From an uncultured Lachnospiraceae bacterium (GTDB lineage: Bacteria > Bacillota > Clostridia > Lachnospirales > Lachnospiraceae), in contig CATYEA010000007.1 of assembly GCA_958405355.1 (NCBI GenBank), forward strand, positions 1 through 20,786: a DNA stretch of 20,786 nt. Direction: 5' to 3'. Below are positions 1-7,142 of the stretch, piece after piece. The notes under the pieces are model-generated. The model had not been told where the DNA came from. It was given only the letters and a program-made list of their open reading frames with translations, and did not search any database. Positions within the stretch are counted from its first letter, which is position 1, and each line of letters starts with the position of its first letter. The translations under genes were made by a program, and so were the position numbers.

Positions 1-27
1 TCAGAAAAAATAGTCAAGGAGGACTAA
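1..27 (+). CDS. possible C-terminal end of an upstream gene (partial)
   Basis: Reading frame 1 from the window edge gives SEKIVKED followed by a TAA at 25-27, and the ribosome binding site of the next gene (about 16-23) lies inside these last codons. DUF2812 genes are often preceded by a PadR-type regulator, so a PadR C-terminus would fit, but eight residues cannot identify a family. Another frame runs to a TGA at 33-35 that overlaps the next ATG, so the frame itself is uncertain. Confidence 0.25.
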   Translation, partial: SEKIVKED

Positions 28-31
28 CACG

Positions 32-661
32 ATGAAAGATATTATTACAAGCCATAAATTCTATGCTGTCTGGGAATATGAACGTGAAGAAAATGACCTG
101 AACGAAGCTTCAAAAAACGGACTTCAATTGGTTAAAGGCGGCTGTTTTCACTCGACTTTCTGCAGAGACGACAGTGTCCGCTATATCTATCAATTAGATT
201 ACTGCCCCAAAATTACCGATAAAGACCGCTATATTGAATGCTTTCAGGATGCCGGATGGGAATATATGAACTCTACTTTTAACGGTTGGCATTATTTCCG
301 CCGCCCATATGAATCCGGGCTTTCCCTGGAAGACGTAAAAATCTATACGGACCGCGACTCACTTTACGCCATGGAAAACCGCTGGTGCGGAAGTCTTCGA
401 GCCTTATCCATACTCACTTTACTCTGCAGCCTTTTATGTATCGGTATGGTCCTATATCAGCACGGCCCGGTCAATGCGGAAAAACTCACTCTTATAGCGG
501 CCGCAATGCTCATCCTTTCAGCAACATTTTCTATAGCTCTGAAAAACATCAAGCATATTCGCCAGGGTGAAAAGGCTGGATCTACACCGCCTGCTCAGAT
601 CGTCTTTCCACTGGTTTTGCTGATACTTGTTTTCTGTTTGGTGCTTAATATCATTTTCTAA
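32..661 (+). CDS. DUF2812 domain membrane protein
   Basis: A 209-residue protein of unknown function. The N-terminal half (about residues 5-110) has the DUF2812 pattern as I remember it: FYAVWEYEREE near the start, then NGLQLVKGG, a YIYQLDY segment and a WHYFRRP segment. Three hydrophobic stretches follow, at about 118-143, 150-170 and 190-209, so it is probably an integral membrane protein with a cytoplasmic N-terminal domain. The start is well placed, with AAGGAGGA at 16-23. Members of this family commonly sit directly after PadR regulators, and the window edge may cut such a partner. Its stop is only 2 nt from the stop of the convergent 87-residue gene, and I see no intrinsic terminator between them. 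The biochemical role is unknown. Confidence 0.8.
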   Translation: MKDIITSHKFYAVWEYEREENDLNEASKNGLQLVKGGCFHSTFCRDDSVRYIYQLDYCPKITDKDRYIECFQDAGWEYMNSTFNGWHYFRRPYESGLSLEDVKIYTDRDSLYAMENRWCGSLRALSILTLLCSLLCIGMVLYQHGPVNAEKLTLIAAAMLILSATFSIALKNIKHIRQGEKAGSTPPAQIVFPLVLLILVFCLVLNIIF

Positions 662-663
662 AA

Positions 664-927
664 TCATGCAGAAATTTCATTCAATTTTTCACTATGCTCG
701 GCGACAACCTTTTTGATCAGTTCAAGGTCCTGCTGAACCGATTCCATTTGGTTTGTTGCCGATGCATAACGCTGAGCTGCCGGCATATAATTTTCCGAAA
801 GAATACGAATATTCGGCTTGACATCCTGCTCTATATCAAATTTTATTATTTGAATATCCTTTCTCAAAGGTTCTAATTTTGTATCAATGATATTTGACAT
901 CTCTAATAAAAGCTCATGTTCTGTCAT
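664..927 (-). CDS. small coiled-coil protein of unknown function
   Basis: An 87-residue, highly charged protein with no signal peptide or membrane segment. The sequence is almost entirely amphipathic helix: MSNIIDTKLEPLRKDIQ, then DIEQDVKPNIRILSENY, and a C-terminal heptad-like stretch (QQDLELIKKVVAEHSEKLN). This suggests a cytoplasmic coiled coil. Similar short proteins occur in clostridial genomes as uncharacterised proteins, by my recollection. A strong GGAGGTGAG-like ribosome binding site lies at about 932-944, and a TATAAT -10 at 953-958 supports its own promoter. It is divergent from the response regulator gene and convergent with the DUF2812 gene. A long overlapping frame further upstream (914-1120) has no such signals and was ignored. 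Confidence 0.65.
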   Translation of the reverse strand: MTEHELLLEMSNIIDTKLEPLRKDIQIIKFDIEQDVKPNIRILSENYMPAAQRYASATNQMESVQQDLELIKKVVAEHSEKLNEISA

Positions 928-952
928 GACATCTCACCTCCTCTCTTTTTTC

Positions 953-981
953 ATTATACCTCTTCGTAAATGTGAAATCCA
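953..981 (-). promoter_or_regulatory. putative promoter of the 87-residue coiled-coil gene
   Basis: On the minus strand a perfect TATAAT (953-958) sits 17 bp after TGGATT (976-981). The -10 is good and the -35 poor. The start codon is at 925-927. Confidence 0.5.
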
Positions 982-1015
982 TCTTTTCCGTTCGACAAAA
1001 ACCACAATCTGACGC

Positions 1016-1079
1016 GCAAGATTTTGTCTTTGTGCGTGGCAAATCTTGCAAGTTTCTTAATTCGTTCCCCCAAATCTTG
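1016..1079. repeat. inverted repeat plus third half-site between divergent promoters
   Basis: GCAAGATTT at 1016-1024 and AAATCTTGC at 1041-1049 form a perfect 9-bp inverted repeat with a 16-bp spacer. AAATCTTG recurs at 1072-1079, 31 bp after its first copy, and overlaps the proposed -35 of the response regulator promoter. This looks like a regulator binding region, but the regulator is unknown. Confidence 0.45.
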
Positions 1080-1105
1080 GTTTTCATAAAACTACATGAT
1101 AAAAT
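1077..1105 (+). promoter_or_regulatory. putative promoter of the response regulator operon
   Basis: TTGGTT (1077-1082), a 17-bp spacer and TAAAAT (1100-1105) form a moderate sigma-A type promoter about 40 bp before the response regulator start. The -35 overlaps the third AAATCTTG half-site. Confidence 0.45.
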
Positions 1106-1141
1106 GAAATCACTTGGCAAAAAATAAGGTTGGTGAAATTA

Positions 1142-1816
1142 ATGTATACGGTAGCTGTTGTTGACGATGATTGTTATATAGGAAATATGCTGGAGGAAGT
1201 TTTGAGCCAGGCCGGTTATTCCGTCCTTCGGGCCTATTCGGGAACAGAAGCGCTTATGCTGTTTGACCAGATCCGTCCGGATTTAGTCCTGCTTGACCTG
1301 ATGCTTCCGGGCCAAAGCGGTGAAGAAGTATTAGAAAAAATCAAGGATATTCCTGTCATTGTCATCAGTGCCAAAATGGATATTGAAAATAAAGTCAACG
1401 TTCTGCTGAACGGTGCCGCCGATTATCTGACGAAGCCTTTCGAGATTGAAGAACTGCTTGCAAGGATTACCGTACAGCTTCGCCCCCGGCACACATTTGA
1501 AAAAAACAACTCTCTGCTGACCTTTGATGATATTCTTCTTGATACAGAAAGTCACAGGGTTTCCATTGAATTAACAAATGTACATTTAACAAAGACAGAA
1601 TTTGCCATTTTAAAGCTTCTCATGCAGAATCCGAATCAGGTCATGACAAAGTCTGTTATTCTGGACCGAATCAGTATGGATACTCCGGACTGTATGGAAA
1701 GCTCTTTAAAAGTTCATATCAGTAACCTCCGAAGGAAACTTCGGGACATTAACGGCAAAGATTATATCGAAGCTGTTTGGGGTATTGGCTTTAAATTAAG
1801 AGAAAATGAAATTTAA
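1142..1816 (+). CDS. OmpR/PhoB-family response regulator
   Basis: A 224-residue DNA-binding response regulator. The receiver domain (about 1-105) has the acidic pair D9/D10, the phospho-acceptor D52 in LVLLDLMLPG and the conserved K98 in LTKPF. The C-terminal half (about 125-224) is a winged-helix Trans_reg_C domain with LTKTEFAILKLL and the terminal VWGIGFKL motif. The frame also opens at TTG 1130 and GTG 1133, but ATG 1142 is preferred: GGTGA-like pairing at 1132-1136 lies just before it and the protein then begins MYTVAVVDDD as in the family. It sits 87 nt before the ABC ATPase gene, and the matching kinase is the fourth gene of the cluster, so it probably activates the transporter genes in response to an envelope-acting compound. 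The target is inferred. Confidence 0.92.
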   Translation: MYTVAVVDDDCYIGNMLEEVLSQAGYSVLRAYSGTEALMLFDQIRPDLVLLDLMLPGQSGEEVLEKIKDIPVIVISAKMDIENKVNVLLNGAADYLTKPFEIEELLARITVQLRPRHTFEKNNSLLTFDDILLDTESHRVSIELTNVHLTKTEFAILKLLMQNPNQVMTKSVILDRISMDTPDCMESSLKVHISNLRRKLRDINGKDYIEAVWGIGFKLRENEI

Positions 1817-1817
1817 T

Positions 1818-1874
1818 CTTTACATTTTCTTTACCATTTTCTTTACCGCCTTCTTAACATGTCTCATATAAAAT
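1818..1874 (+). promoter_or_regulatory. phased CTTTAC-like direct repeats and -10 before the ABC transporter genes
   Basis: Four copies begin at 1818 (CTTTACA), 1829 (CTTTACC), 1841 (CTTTACC) and 1853 (CTTAACA), spaced 11, 12 and 12 bp. A TATAAA -10 follows at 1867-1872 with no good -35 at normal distance. OmpR/PhoB regulators typically bind direct repeats with about 11-bp phasing next to weak -35 regions, so this is the best candidate site for the adjacent response regulator. Confidence 0.6.
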
Positions 1875-1903
1875 GGCCCTATCAAATATAAGGAGGCTAT
1901 ACC

Positions 1904-2818
1904 ATGGAATATGCATTGACAACCCAGGCTCTCTCAAAACATTACGGCCATTTTAAAGCGTTGGACAACTTGAACATGAAGGTTCCAAAGGGTGCTATTT
2001 ATGGATTCATTGGAAAAAATGGTGCAGGAAAAACAACCTTGATCCGCCTCATCTGCGGCCTTCAGTCACCTTCGTCGGGAGAATATACACTTTATGGAAA
2101 GAAACATACAGACAGAAACCTGTACGATGTCAGACGCCGCATGGGCGCTGTTGTAGAAACCCCATCCATTTATCTGAATATGAACGCTAAAGAAAATTTA
2201 AAACATCAATATATCATTCTGGGCAAACCTTCCTTTGAAGGAATCGACGAACTTCTCGATCTGGTCGGTCTTAGCCACACCGGCCGGAGGAAAGCGAAAA
2301 ACTTCTCTCTTGGTATGCGACAGCGTCTGGGCATTGCCATTGCCCTGGCCGGAGACCCGGATTTTCTTGTCCTGGATGAACCTGTCAATGGTCTCGACCC
2401 TCAGGGAATTATTGAAATCCGGGAACTGATTTTAAAGCTGAACCGTGAACACCAGATGACCTTTTTGATATCCAGCCATATACTGGATGAGTTGTCCAAA
2501 CTGGCCACCCATTACGGCTTTATCGACAAGGGACACATTGTCCGGGAAATCAGTGCCGAAGAGCTGGAAGCTGCCTGCCGCAAATGCATGCACATCGAGG
2601 TTTCCGACACCCGGATTTTAACTCGTTATCTGGATAGAGAACATTTGGAATACACGATCATCTCTGACACGGAAGCAGATATTTACGGCCACACGGATAT
2701 TACGGATATGACTCTGAATCTCGCTAAGGAAAACTGTAAAATTATAAGTATCAATGAAAAAGACGAAAGTCTGGAAAGTTATTATATACGTCTGATAGGA
2801 GGTGAAGACCATGCGTAA
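1904..2818 (+). CDS. ABC transporter ATP-binding protein, bacitracin/lantibiotic-export type
   Basis: A 304-residue ATPase that powers the membrane protein encoded next. Walker A is GKNGAGKT (37-44), the signature is SLGMRQ (135-140), Walker B is FLVLDEP (154-160) and the switch histidine is H192 in ISSHIL. The FSLGMRQRLGIA form of the signature is characteristic of the BcrA/lantibiotic-immunity group of ABC-2 exporters. The tail after about residue 215 is an accessory regulatory region. The ribosome binding site AAGGAGG (1890-1896) fixes ATG 1904. The gene overlaps the permease start by 8 nt, so the two are translationally coupled. The exported or detoxified substrate (antimicrobial peptide, bacitracin-like or other) cannot be read from the sequence. 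Confidence 0.93.
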   Translation: MEYALTTQALSKHYGHFKALDNLNMKVPKGAIYGFIGKNGAGKTTLIRLICGLQSPSSGEYTLYGKKHTDRNLYDVRRRMGAVVETPSIYLNMNAKENLKHQYIILGKPSFEGIDELLDLVGLSHTGRRKAKNFSLGMRQRLGIAIALAGDPDFLVLDEPVNGLDPQGIIEIRELILKLNREHQMTFLISSHILDELSKLATHYGFIDKGHIVREISAEELEAACRKCMHIEVSDTRILTRYLDREHLEYTIISDTEADIYGHTDITDMTLNLAKENCKIISINEKDESLESYYIRLIGGEDHA

Positions 2819-3635
2819 ACTGCTTCGTTCAAATTTCATCCGGTTAAGAAACACGCTGTCTTTCGGTCTCGCCTTAGCCTTTCTGCTCCTTTGGAACGGC
2901 ATAATGCTTTTTTCATCTTATGACGTGATGATGGCTTATGGCGGCAAACTGCCTATAGACAGTCTGCTCTTTACATTTTTATTTATAGTCGGTATCGCTC
3001 TGTCTGTCCTGATCAGTTTATTTATCGGAACCGATTACAGTGATGGTACAATACGAAATAAAATCATTACCGGTCAAAGCAGACAAAACATTTATATAGC
3101 CAATTTTATCACCTGTGCCGCCATCGGATTGTTGCTTTGCATCTGGGGAGCTGCAGTGAATCTTGCCATCGGCGTCCCACTGTTTGGAATGCCGGAAATA
3201 TCCGTCGATATCCTTGGATTGTTGTTTTTTGACGGCATCCTCGCTGCGATCGCCTATGCTGCCATCTTCAATCTGGTCGGTATGCTTTGCTCCAATAAAT
3301 CCCACGCCGTCATGATCTGTATTTTGACAGCATTTGCTCTGTTTTTTGTGACAATCTCCCTCTACTCCGCCCTAGCTCAGCCGGAAATGAGTGAAGCCGC
3401 AGTGATGACTGACGGAGAGATGTCCATTGAAATGATGCCGAATCCAAACTATATTTCAGGAATAAAACGGGAAATCTACCAATTTTTCTTAGATTTCCTT
3501 CCAAGCGGCCAATGTGCCCAGATTGCCAATCTGGAGGCCCCTCACCCGATTCGGATGGGCATTTATTCGGTGATCATTATCGTCCTGTCCAATGTCCTTG
3601 GAATCTTCGGTTTCCGCAAAAAGGATATTAAATAA
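2811..3635 (+). CDS. ABC-2 type transporter permease
   Basis: A 274-residue membrane protein that forms the channel part of the exporter with the preceding ATPase. About six hydrophobic segments are visible: near residues 18-38, 55-80, 100-125, 138-165, 170-190 and 245-265. An extracytoplasmic-like loop rich in acidic and polar residues lies before the last one (AQPEMSEAAVMTDGEMS). The N-terminus MRKLLRSNFIRLR is the usual amphipathic helix of ABC-2 permeases. ATG 2811 is chosen over an in-frame GTG at 2802 because AGGAGGTGA (2797-2805) sits directly before the ATG and overlaps the GTG. The kinase gene follows 10 nt after the stop. Confidence 0.9.
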   Translation: MRKLLRSNFIRLRNTLSFGLALAFLLLWNGIMLFSSYDVMMAYGGKLPIDSLLFTFLFIVGIALSVLISLFIGTDYSDGTIRNKIITGQSRQNIYIANFITCAAIGLLLCIWGAAVNLAIGVPLFGMPEISVDILGLLFFDGILAAIAYAAIFNLVGMLCSNKSHAVMICILTAFALFFVTISLYSALAQPEMSEAAVMTDGEMSIEMMPNPNYISGIKREIYQFFLDFLPSGQCAQIANLEAPHPIRMGIYSVIIIVLSNVLGIFGFRKKDIK

Positions 3636-3645
3636 AGGAGTTTTT

Positions 3646-4539
3646 ATGATTCCATTGCTTTATGTATTATGTACTGTATTGCTGGCTGCTTTAATCTTAT
3701 GTTTGTGGAAAATCTTTTCGATGCGTCAGGCTGCAGACCAACTGCGCTCAGAATTTGCTGCACGTCTGAAGGCGGATACAAATGTAGGTATCGACCTTTT
3801 GACCTCTGATAAAAAAATGCGGCTTTTAGCTGCCGATATGAATCGTCAGCTAAAGCTGCTCCGCAAAGAACATATTCGTTACACATTGGGAGATTCCGAA
3901 TTAAAAAATGCAGTTTCCAGTATCTCTCATGATTTACGCACACCCCTGACCGCCATCTGCGGTTATATGGACCTGCTGGCCAGAGAGGACGTTTCCGATA
4001 CTGTTCTCGAATATCTATCCATTATCGACGGCCGGGTCCTGGCCTTAAAGGAACTGACCGAAGAATTATTTCGCTACTCCGTCATTATGTCCATTGACGA
4101 TAATGAACAGCGTGAAAATCTTTCTCTGACACGCGCTCTGGAAGAATGTCTGGCCGGTTATTATGGAACGTTTAAAAAAATCGGTATCGAACCCGACATC
4201 CAGTTGCCTAAAAAAGAGGTTTTCCGCTATCTGAACCCCACGGCACTATCTCGAATTTTGTCGAATATTGTCAGTAATGCGGCCAAGTACAGTGACGGTG
4301 ATTTTTCTGTCCGGATGGATGAACACGGGACTCTGCGTTTTATAAACCATGCTCCCGGACTTGATGAAATACAGGCCGGCCATCTTTTTGACCGCTTTTA
4401 TACCGTCTCCAGCGGCAGCCATGCCACCGGGCTGGGACTTTCCATTGCGAAAACGCTGACCGAAGAAATGCATGGCCATATTGATGCCTGCTGCCGGGAT
4501 GGCTGCCTCATTATCACTTTAGACTTCCCACCCAACTAA
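3646..4539 (+). CDS. sensor histidine kinase
   Basis: A 297-residue membrane-anchored kinase that should phosphorylate the response regulator at 1142-1816. One N-terminal membrane helix (about 4-24) is followed directly by a linker and HisKA domain with SHDLRTPLT (phospho-acceptor H95), then an ATPase domain with N211 in NIVSNAAKYS and the G2 box TGLGLSIAKTL. The expected G1 box (DxGxG) is replaced by FINHAPGLDE. I believe this variant is common in clostridial kinases beside ABC exporters. No extracytoplasmic sensor domain is present, so sensing probably depends on the transporter or the membrane. AAAGGAG (3634-3640) supports ATG 3646 rather than the longer frame opening at 3592. This is the last gene of the cluster, with a terminator 31 nt downstream. 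Confidence 0.92.
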   Translation: MIPLLYVLCTVLLAALILCLWKIFSMRQAADQLRSEFAARLKADTNVGIDLLTSDKKMRLLAADMNRQLKLLRKEHIRYTLGDSELKNAVSSISHDLRTPLTAICGYMDLLAREDVSDTVLEYLSIIDGRVLALKELTEELFRYSVIMSIDDNEQRENLSLTRALEECLAGYYGTFKKIGIEPDIQLPKKEVFRYLNPTALSRILSNIVSNAAKYSDGDFSVRMDEHGTLRFINHAPGLDEIQAGHLFDRFYTVSSGSHATGLGLSIAKTLTEEMHGHIDACCRDGCLIITLDFPPN

Positions 4540-4570
4540 AAATGAATGCCTTACTCATCCAATAAAAAAG

Positions 4571-4619
4571 ACTCCTGTCGAAAAAAGCGTTTCAAGCTTC
4601 TTTCGGCAGGAGTTTTTTA
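4571..4619. terminator. bidirectional intrinsic terminator (histidine kinase / glgP)
   Basis: A 13-bp stem (4571-4583 with 4601-4613, one G-T pair) has an inner AAGC/GCTT stem-loop (4585-4599). It is flanked by an A-rich run at 4561-4569 and T6 at 4613-4618, so it can end transcription on both strands between the convergent kinase and phosphorylase genes. The hairpin tip is identical to that of the terminator at 15506-15568. Confidence 0.9.
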
Positions 4620-7130
4620 TCAAAGTGTTACCTGAATCTTTTTCAGATGCCAGATATCTCTGACATATTCTTCAATGGTTCTGTCAGAAGTAAATTTACC
4701 GGAGTTTGCTGTATTGAGCATGGCCATCTTCGCCCAATGTGCCTTATCCTGATAAGCTTTATTTACCCGTTCACGAGCTTCCGCATAGGAACGGAAATCT
4801 TTTAAAATGAAATACTGATCTGCCCGTCCATAGGAAGGAGCCAGGAAAGAATTGTAAATTTCCCGGAACATTTCCCGGTCACCATGACTAAAAGTTCCAT
4901 CCACCAACTGATCAAGAATCTTGTGAATATCCGGATCATTACGGTAAATCTCTTCCGGATGATAGCCGCCATTGGCTTCATAGGCCATGACTTCCTCAGA
5001 AGACATACCAAAGATAAAGGCATTTTCTGTACCGACTTCTTCAACGATTTCCACATTGGCGCCGTCCATCGTTCCCAATGTCACCGCACCATTTAACATG
5101 AACTTCATGTTACCTGTACCGGAAGCTTCCTTACTTGCCGTAGAAATCTGTTCAGATACATCACTGGCTGCGAAAATGATTTCTGCATTGGAAACCCGGT
5201 AGTTTTCGATGAATACAACCTTAATCCGTCCGCGGATATCCGGGTCGTTATTGACCACATCCGCTACAGAATTGATCAATTTAATGGTTTCCTTGGCCCG
5301 TTTATATCCTGCTGCTGCTTTTGCACCGAAAATAAATGTGGTTGGATAGAAATCCATCTCCGGGTTAGCCTTCATCTGATTATACAGATACATAACATGC
5401 AGAATATTCAACAACTGACGTTTGTATTCATGCAAACGTTTTACCTGAACATCAAAAATAGAATTCGGGTCTACGTCAATATTATTATGCTCTTTAATAT
5501 ATTTTGCCAGACGCAGTTTATTTTTATATTTAATGTCCATAAATTCCTGCTGTGCTTTCGCATCATCCGCATAAGCTTCCAGACCTTTGATCAACGGCAG
5601 ATCTGTTATCCACTGATCGGTTCCGATCTTCTCTGTAACCCAGGAAGCGAGCAGCGGATTTCCGTGAAGCAGGAAACGTCTCTGGGTAATGCCGTTTGTT
5701 TTGTTATTAAACTTCTGAGGCATCATTTCATAGAAATCTCTCAGTTCGCGTTTTTCAAGAATCTCTGTATGCAGACGGGCCACACCATTGACGGAGAAAC
5801 CGGCAACAATGGCCATATTTGCCATGCGCACCTGACCTTCATAGAGAATCGCCATATTCCGGATCTTATTGTACTGATTTGGATAACGTTCTTCCACCTC
5901 TATGAGGAAGCGGCGGTTGATTTCCTGTACAATCTGATAAATTCTCGGAAGGAGACGCATAAATAAGTCTACCGGCCATTTTTCCAGAGCTTCTGCCATA
6001 ATCGTATGGTTTGTATAAGCACAGCATCTTGTCGTGATATCCCACGCTTCATCCCATTCCATACCTTCCTCATCCAGAAGAATACGCATTAATTCCGGTA
6101 CAGTGACGGTCGGATGCGTATCGTTTAACTGGAAACAGACTTTTTCCGGCAGCTTGTGCAAGTCAGAATGCGTCTCTTTATATTTTTTAATCGCCTGCTG
6201 AACACTGGCAGATACAAAGAAATACTGCTGTTTCAGACGAAGCTCTTTGCCGCTGTAATGGTTATCATTTGGATAAAGTACATCAACGATATTCTTTGCC
6301 AGATTTTCCTGTTCTACAGCCTGAAGATAATCACCTTTATCAAAGGAGGCCAGATTAAATTCCTGAATTGGCTGTGCATCCCAAATTCGGAGAGCATTGA
6401 CCACATTGTTGCCATAGCCAACCACCGGAATATCATAAGGCACCGCATTCACGGCCTGATAGCCGTCATGAATAAAACGATTTCTCTGACGCTCTGCATC
6501 CCATTCAATCCGCACATAACCGCCGAATTTAACAGTCTGTGTATATTCCGGCCGTTTCATTTCAAACGGATTACCATTTTCCAGCCAGTTATCCGGAACT
6601 TCTACCTGATAACCGTCACGAATTTCCTGTTTGAACATACCGTATTTATAACGGATTCCACATCCGTACACCGGATAATTCAATGTGGACAGAGATTCGA
6701 TAAAGCAGGCTGCCAGACGTCCCAAACCGCCGTTACCAAGAGCCGCATCCGGCTCCTGGTCTTCTAACACATTTAAATCCAATCCAAGTTCCTCGAGAAC
6801 CTCTGCCACATCTTCATAGCAGCACAGGTTGATGAGGTTGTTTCCCAGGGCTCTGCCCATCAAAAACTCCATGGATAAATAATAAACATATTTTGCATCC
6901 TGTTCCTTATAGGCTTTCTGTGTTGCAAGCCACCTATCAATGATCAAATCCTTGACTTCAAAAGCCACGGCCTGGAAAATTTCCTGCTGGCTCGCCGTAT
7001 CCATCGTCTTACGGAACAGAGATTTTAAATTATCTAATACATTTTTCTTAAAAACTTCTTTGTCAAAACCAATTGCTTTCGGGTTCTTTACTACTGTTTC
7101 TGTATTCGTTTCCAATAAAATTCCCTCCAT
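4620..7130 (-). CDS. glgP: glycogen/maltodextrin phosphorylase
   Basis: An 836-residue alpha-glucan phosphorylase (GT35) that releases glucose-1-phosphate from glycogen or maltodextrins with pyridoxal phosphate. It is full length for the family. Visible signatures include YYLSMEFLMGRALGNN, DAALGNGGLGRLAACF, the FQLNDTHPT segment, and the PLP-lysine region EASGTGNMKF with the predicted PLP lysine at K676. No N-terminal regulatory extension of the animal type is seen. It begins 12 nt after the ileS stop with no visible promoter or terminator between, so it is probably transcribed with ileS. The start is uncertain. ATG 7128-7130 has only a weak upstream site, while the GGAGGG made by this ATG's own codons lies 8 nt before an in-frame TTG (7113-7115), which would give 831 residues. 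Confidence 0.95.
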   Translation of the reverse strand: MEGILLETNTETVVKNPKAIGFDKEVFKKNVLDNLKSLFRKTMDTASQQEIFQAVAFEVKDLIIDRWLATQKAYKEQDAKYVYYLSMEFLMGRALGNNLINLCCYEDVAEVLEELGLDLNVLEDQEPDAALGNGGLGRLAACFIESLSTLNYPVYGCGIRYKYGMFKQEIRDGYQVEVPDNWLENGNPFEMKRPEYTQTVKFGGYVRIEWDAERQRNRFIHDGYQAVNAVPYDIPVVGYGNNVVNALRIWDAQPIQEFNLASFDKGDYLQAVEQENLAKNIVDVLYPNDNHYSGKELRLKQQYFFVSASVQQAIKKYKETHSDLHKLPEKVCFQLNDTHPTVTVPELMRILLDEEGMEWDEAWDITTRCCAYTNHTIMAEALEKWPVDLFMRLLPRIYQIVQEINRRFLIEVEERYPNQYNKIRNMAILYEGQVRMANMAIVAGFSVNGVARLHTEILEKRELRDFYEMMPQKFNNKTNGITQRRFLLHGNPLLASWVTEKIGTDQWITDLPLIKGLEAYADDAKAQQEFMDIKYKNKLRLAKYIKEHNNIDVDPNSIFDVQVKRLHEYKRQLLNILHVMYLYNQMKANPEMDFYPTTFIFGAKAAAGYKRAKETIKLINSVADVVNNDPDIRGRIKVVFIENYRVSNAEIIFAASDVSEQISTASKEASGTGNMKFMLNGAVTLGTMDGANVEIVEEVGTENAFIFGMSSEEVMAYEANGGYHPEEIYRNDPDIHKILDQLVDGTFSHGDREMFREIYNSFLAPSYGRADQYFILKDFRSYAEARERVNKAYQDKAHWAKMAMLNTANSGKFTSDRTIEEYVRDIWHLKKIQVTL

Positions 7131-7142
7131 TATCCTGTATTC

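Noticed and set aside
914..1120. 68-codon minus-strand frame upstream of the coiled-coil gene
   Set aside because: It spans the promoter and ribosome binding site of the 87-residue gene and has no signals of its own.
5397..6767. Two long plus-strand frames (189 and 203 codons) opposite glgP
   Set aside because: They lie antisense to a well-conserved phosphorylase, lack ribosome binding sites and read as low-complexity shadow sequence.
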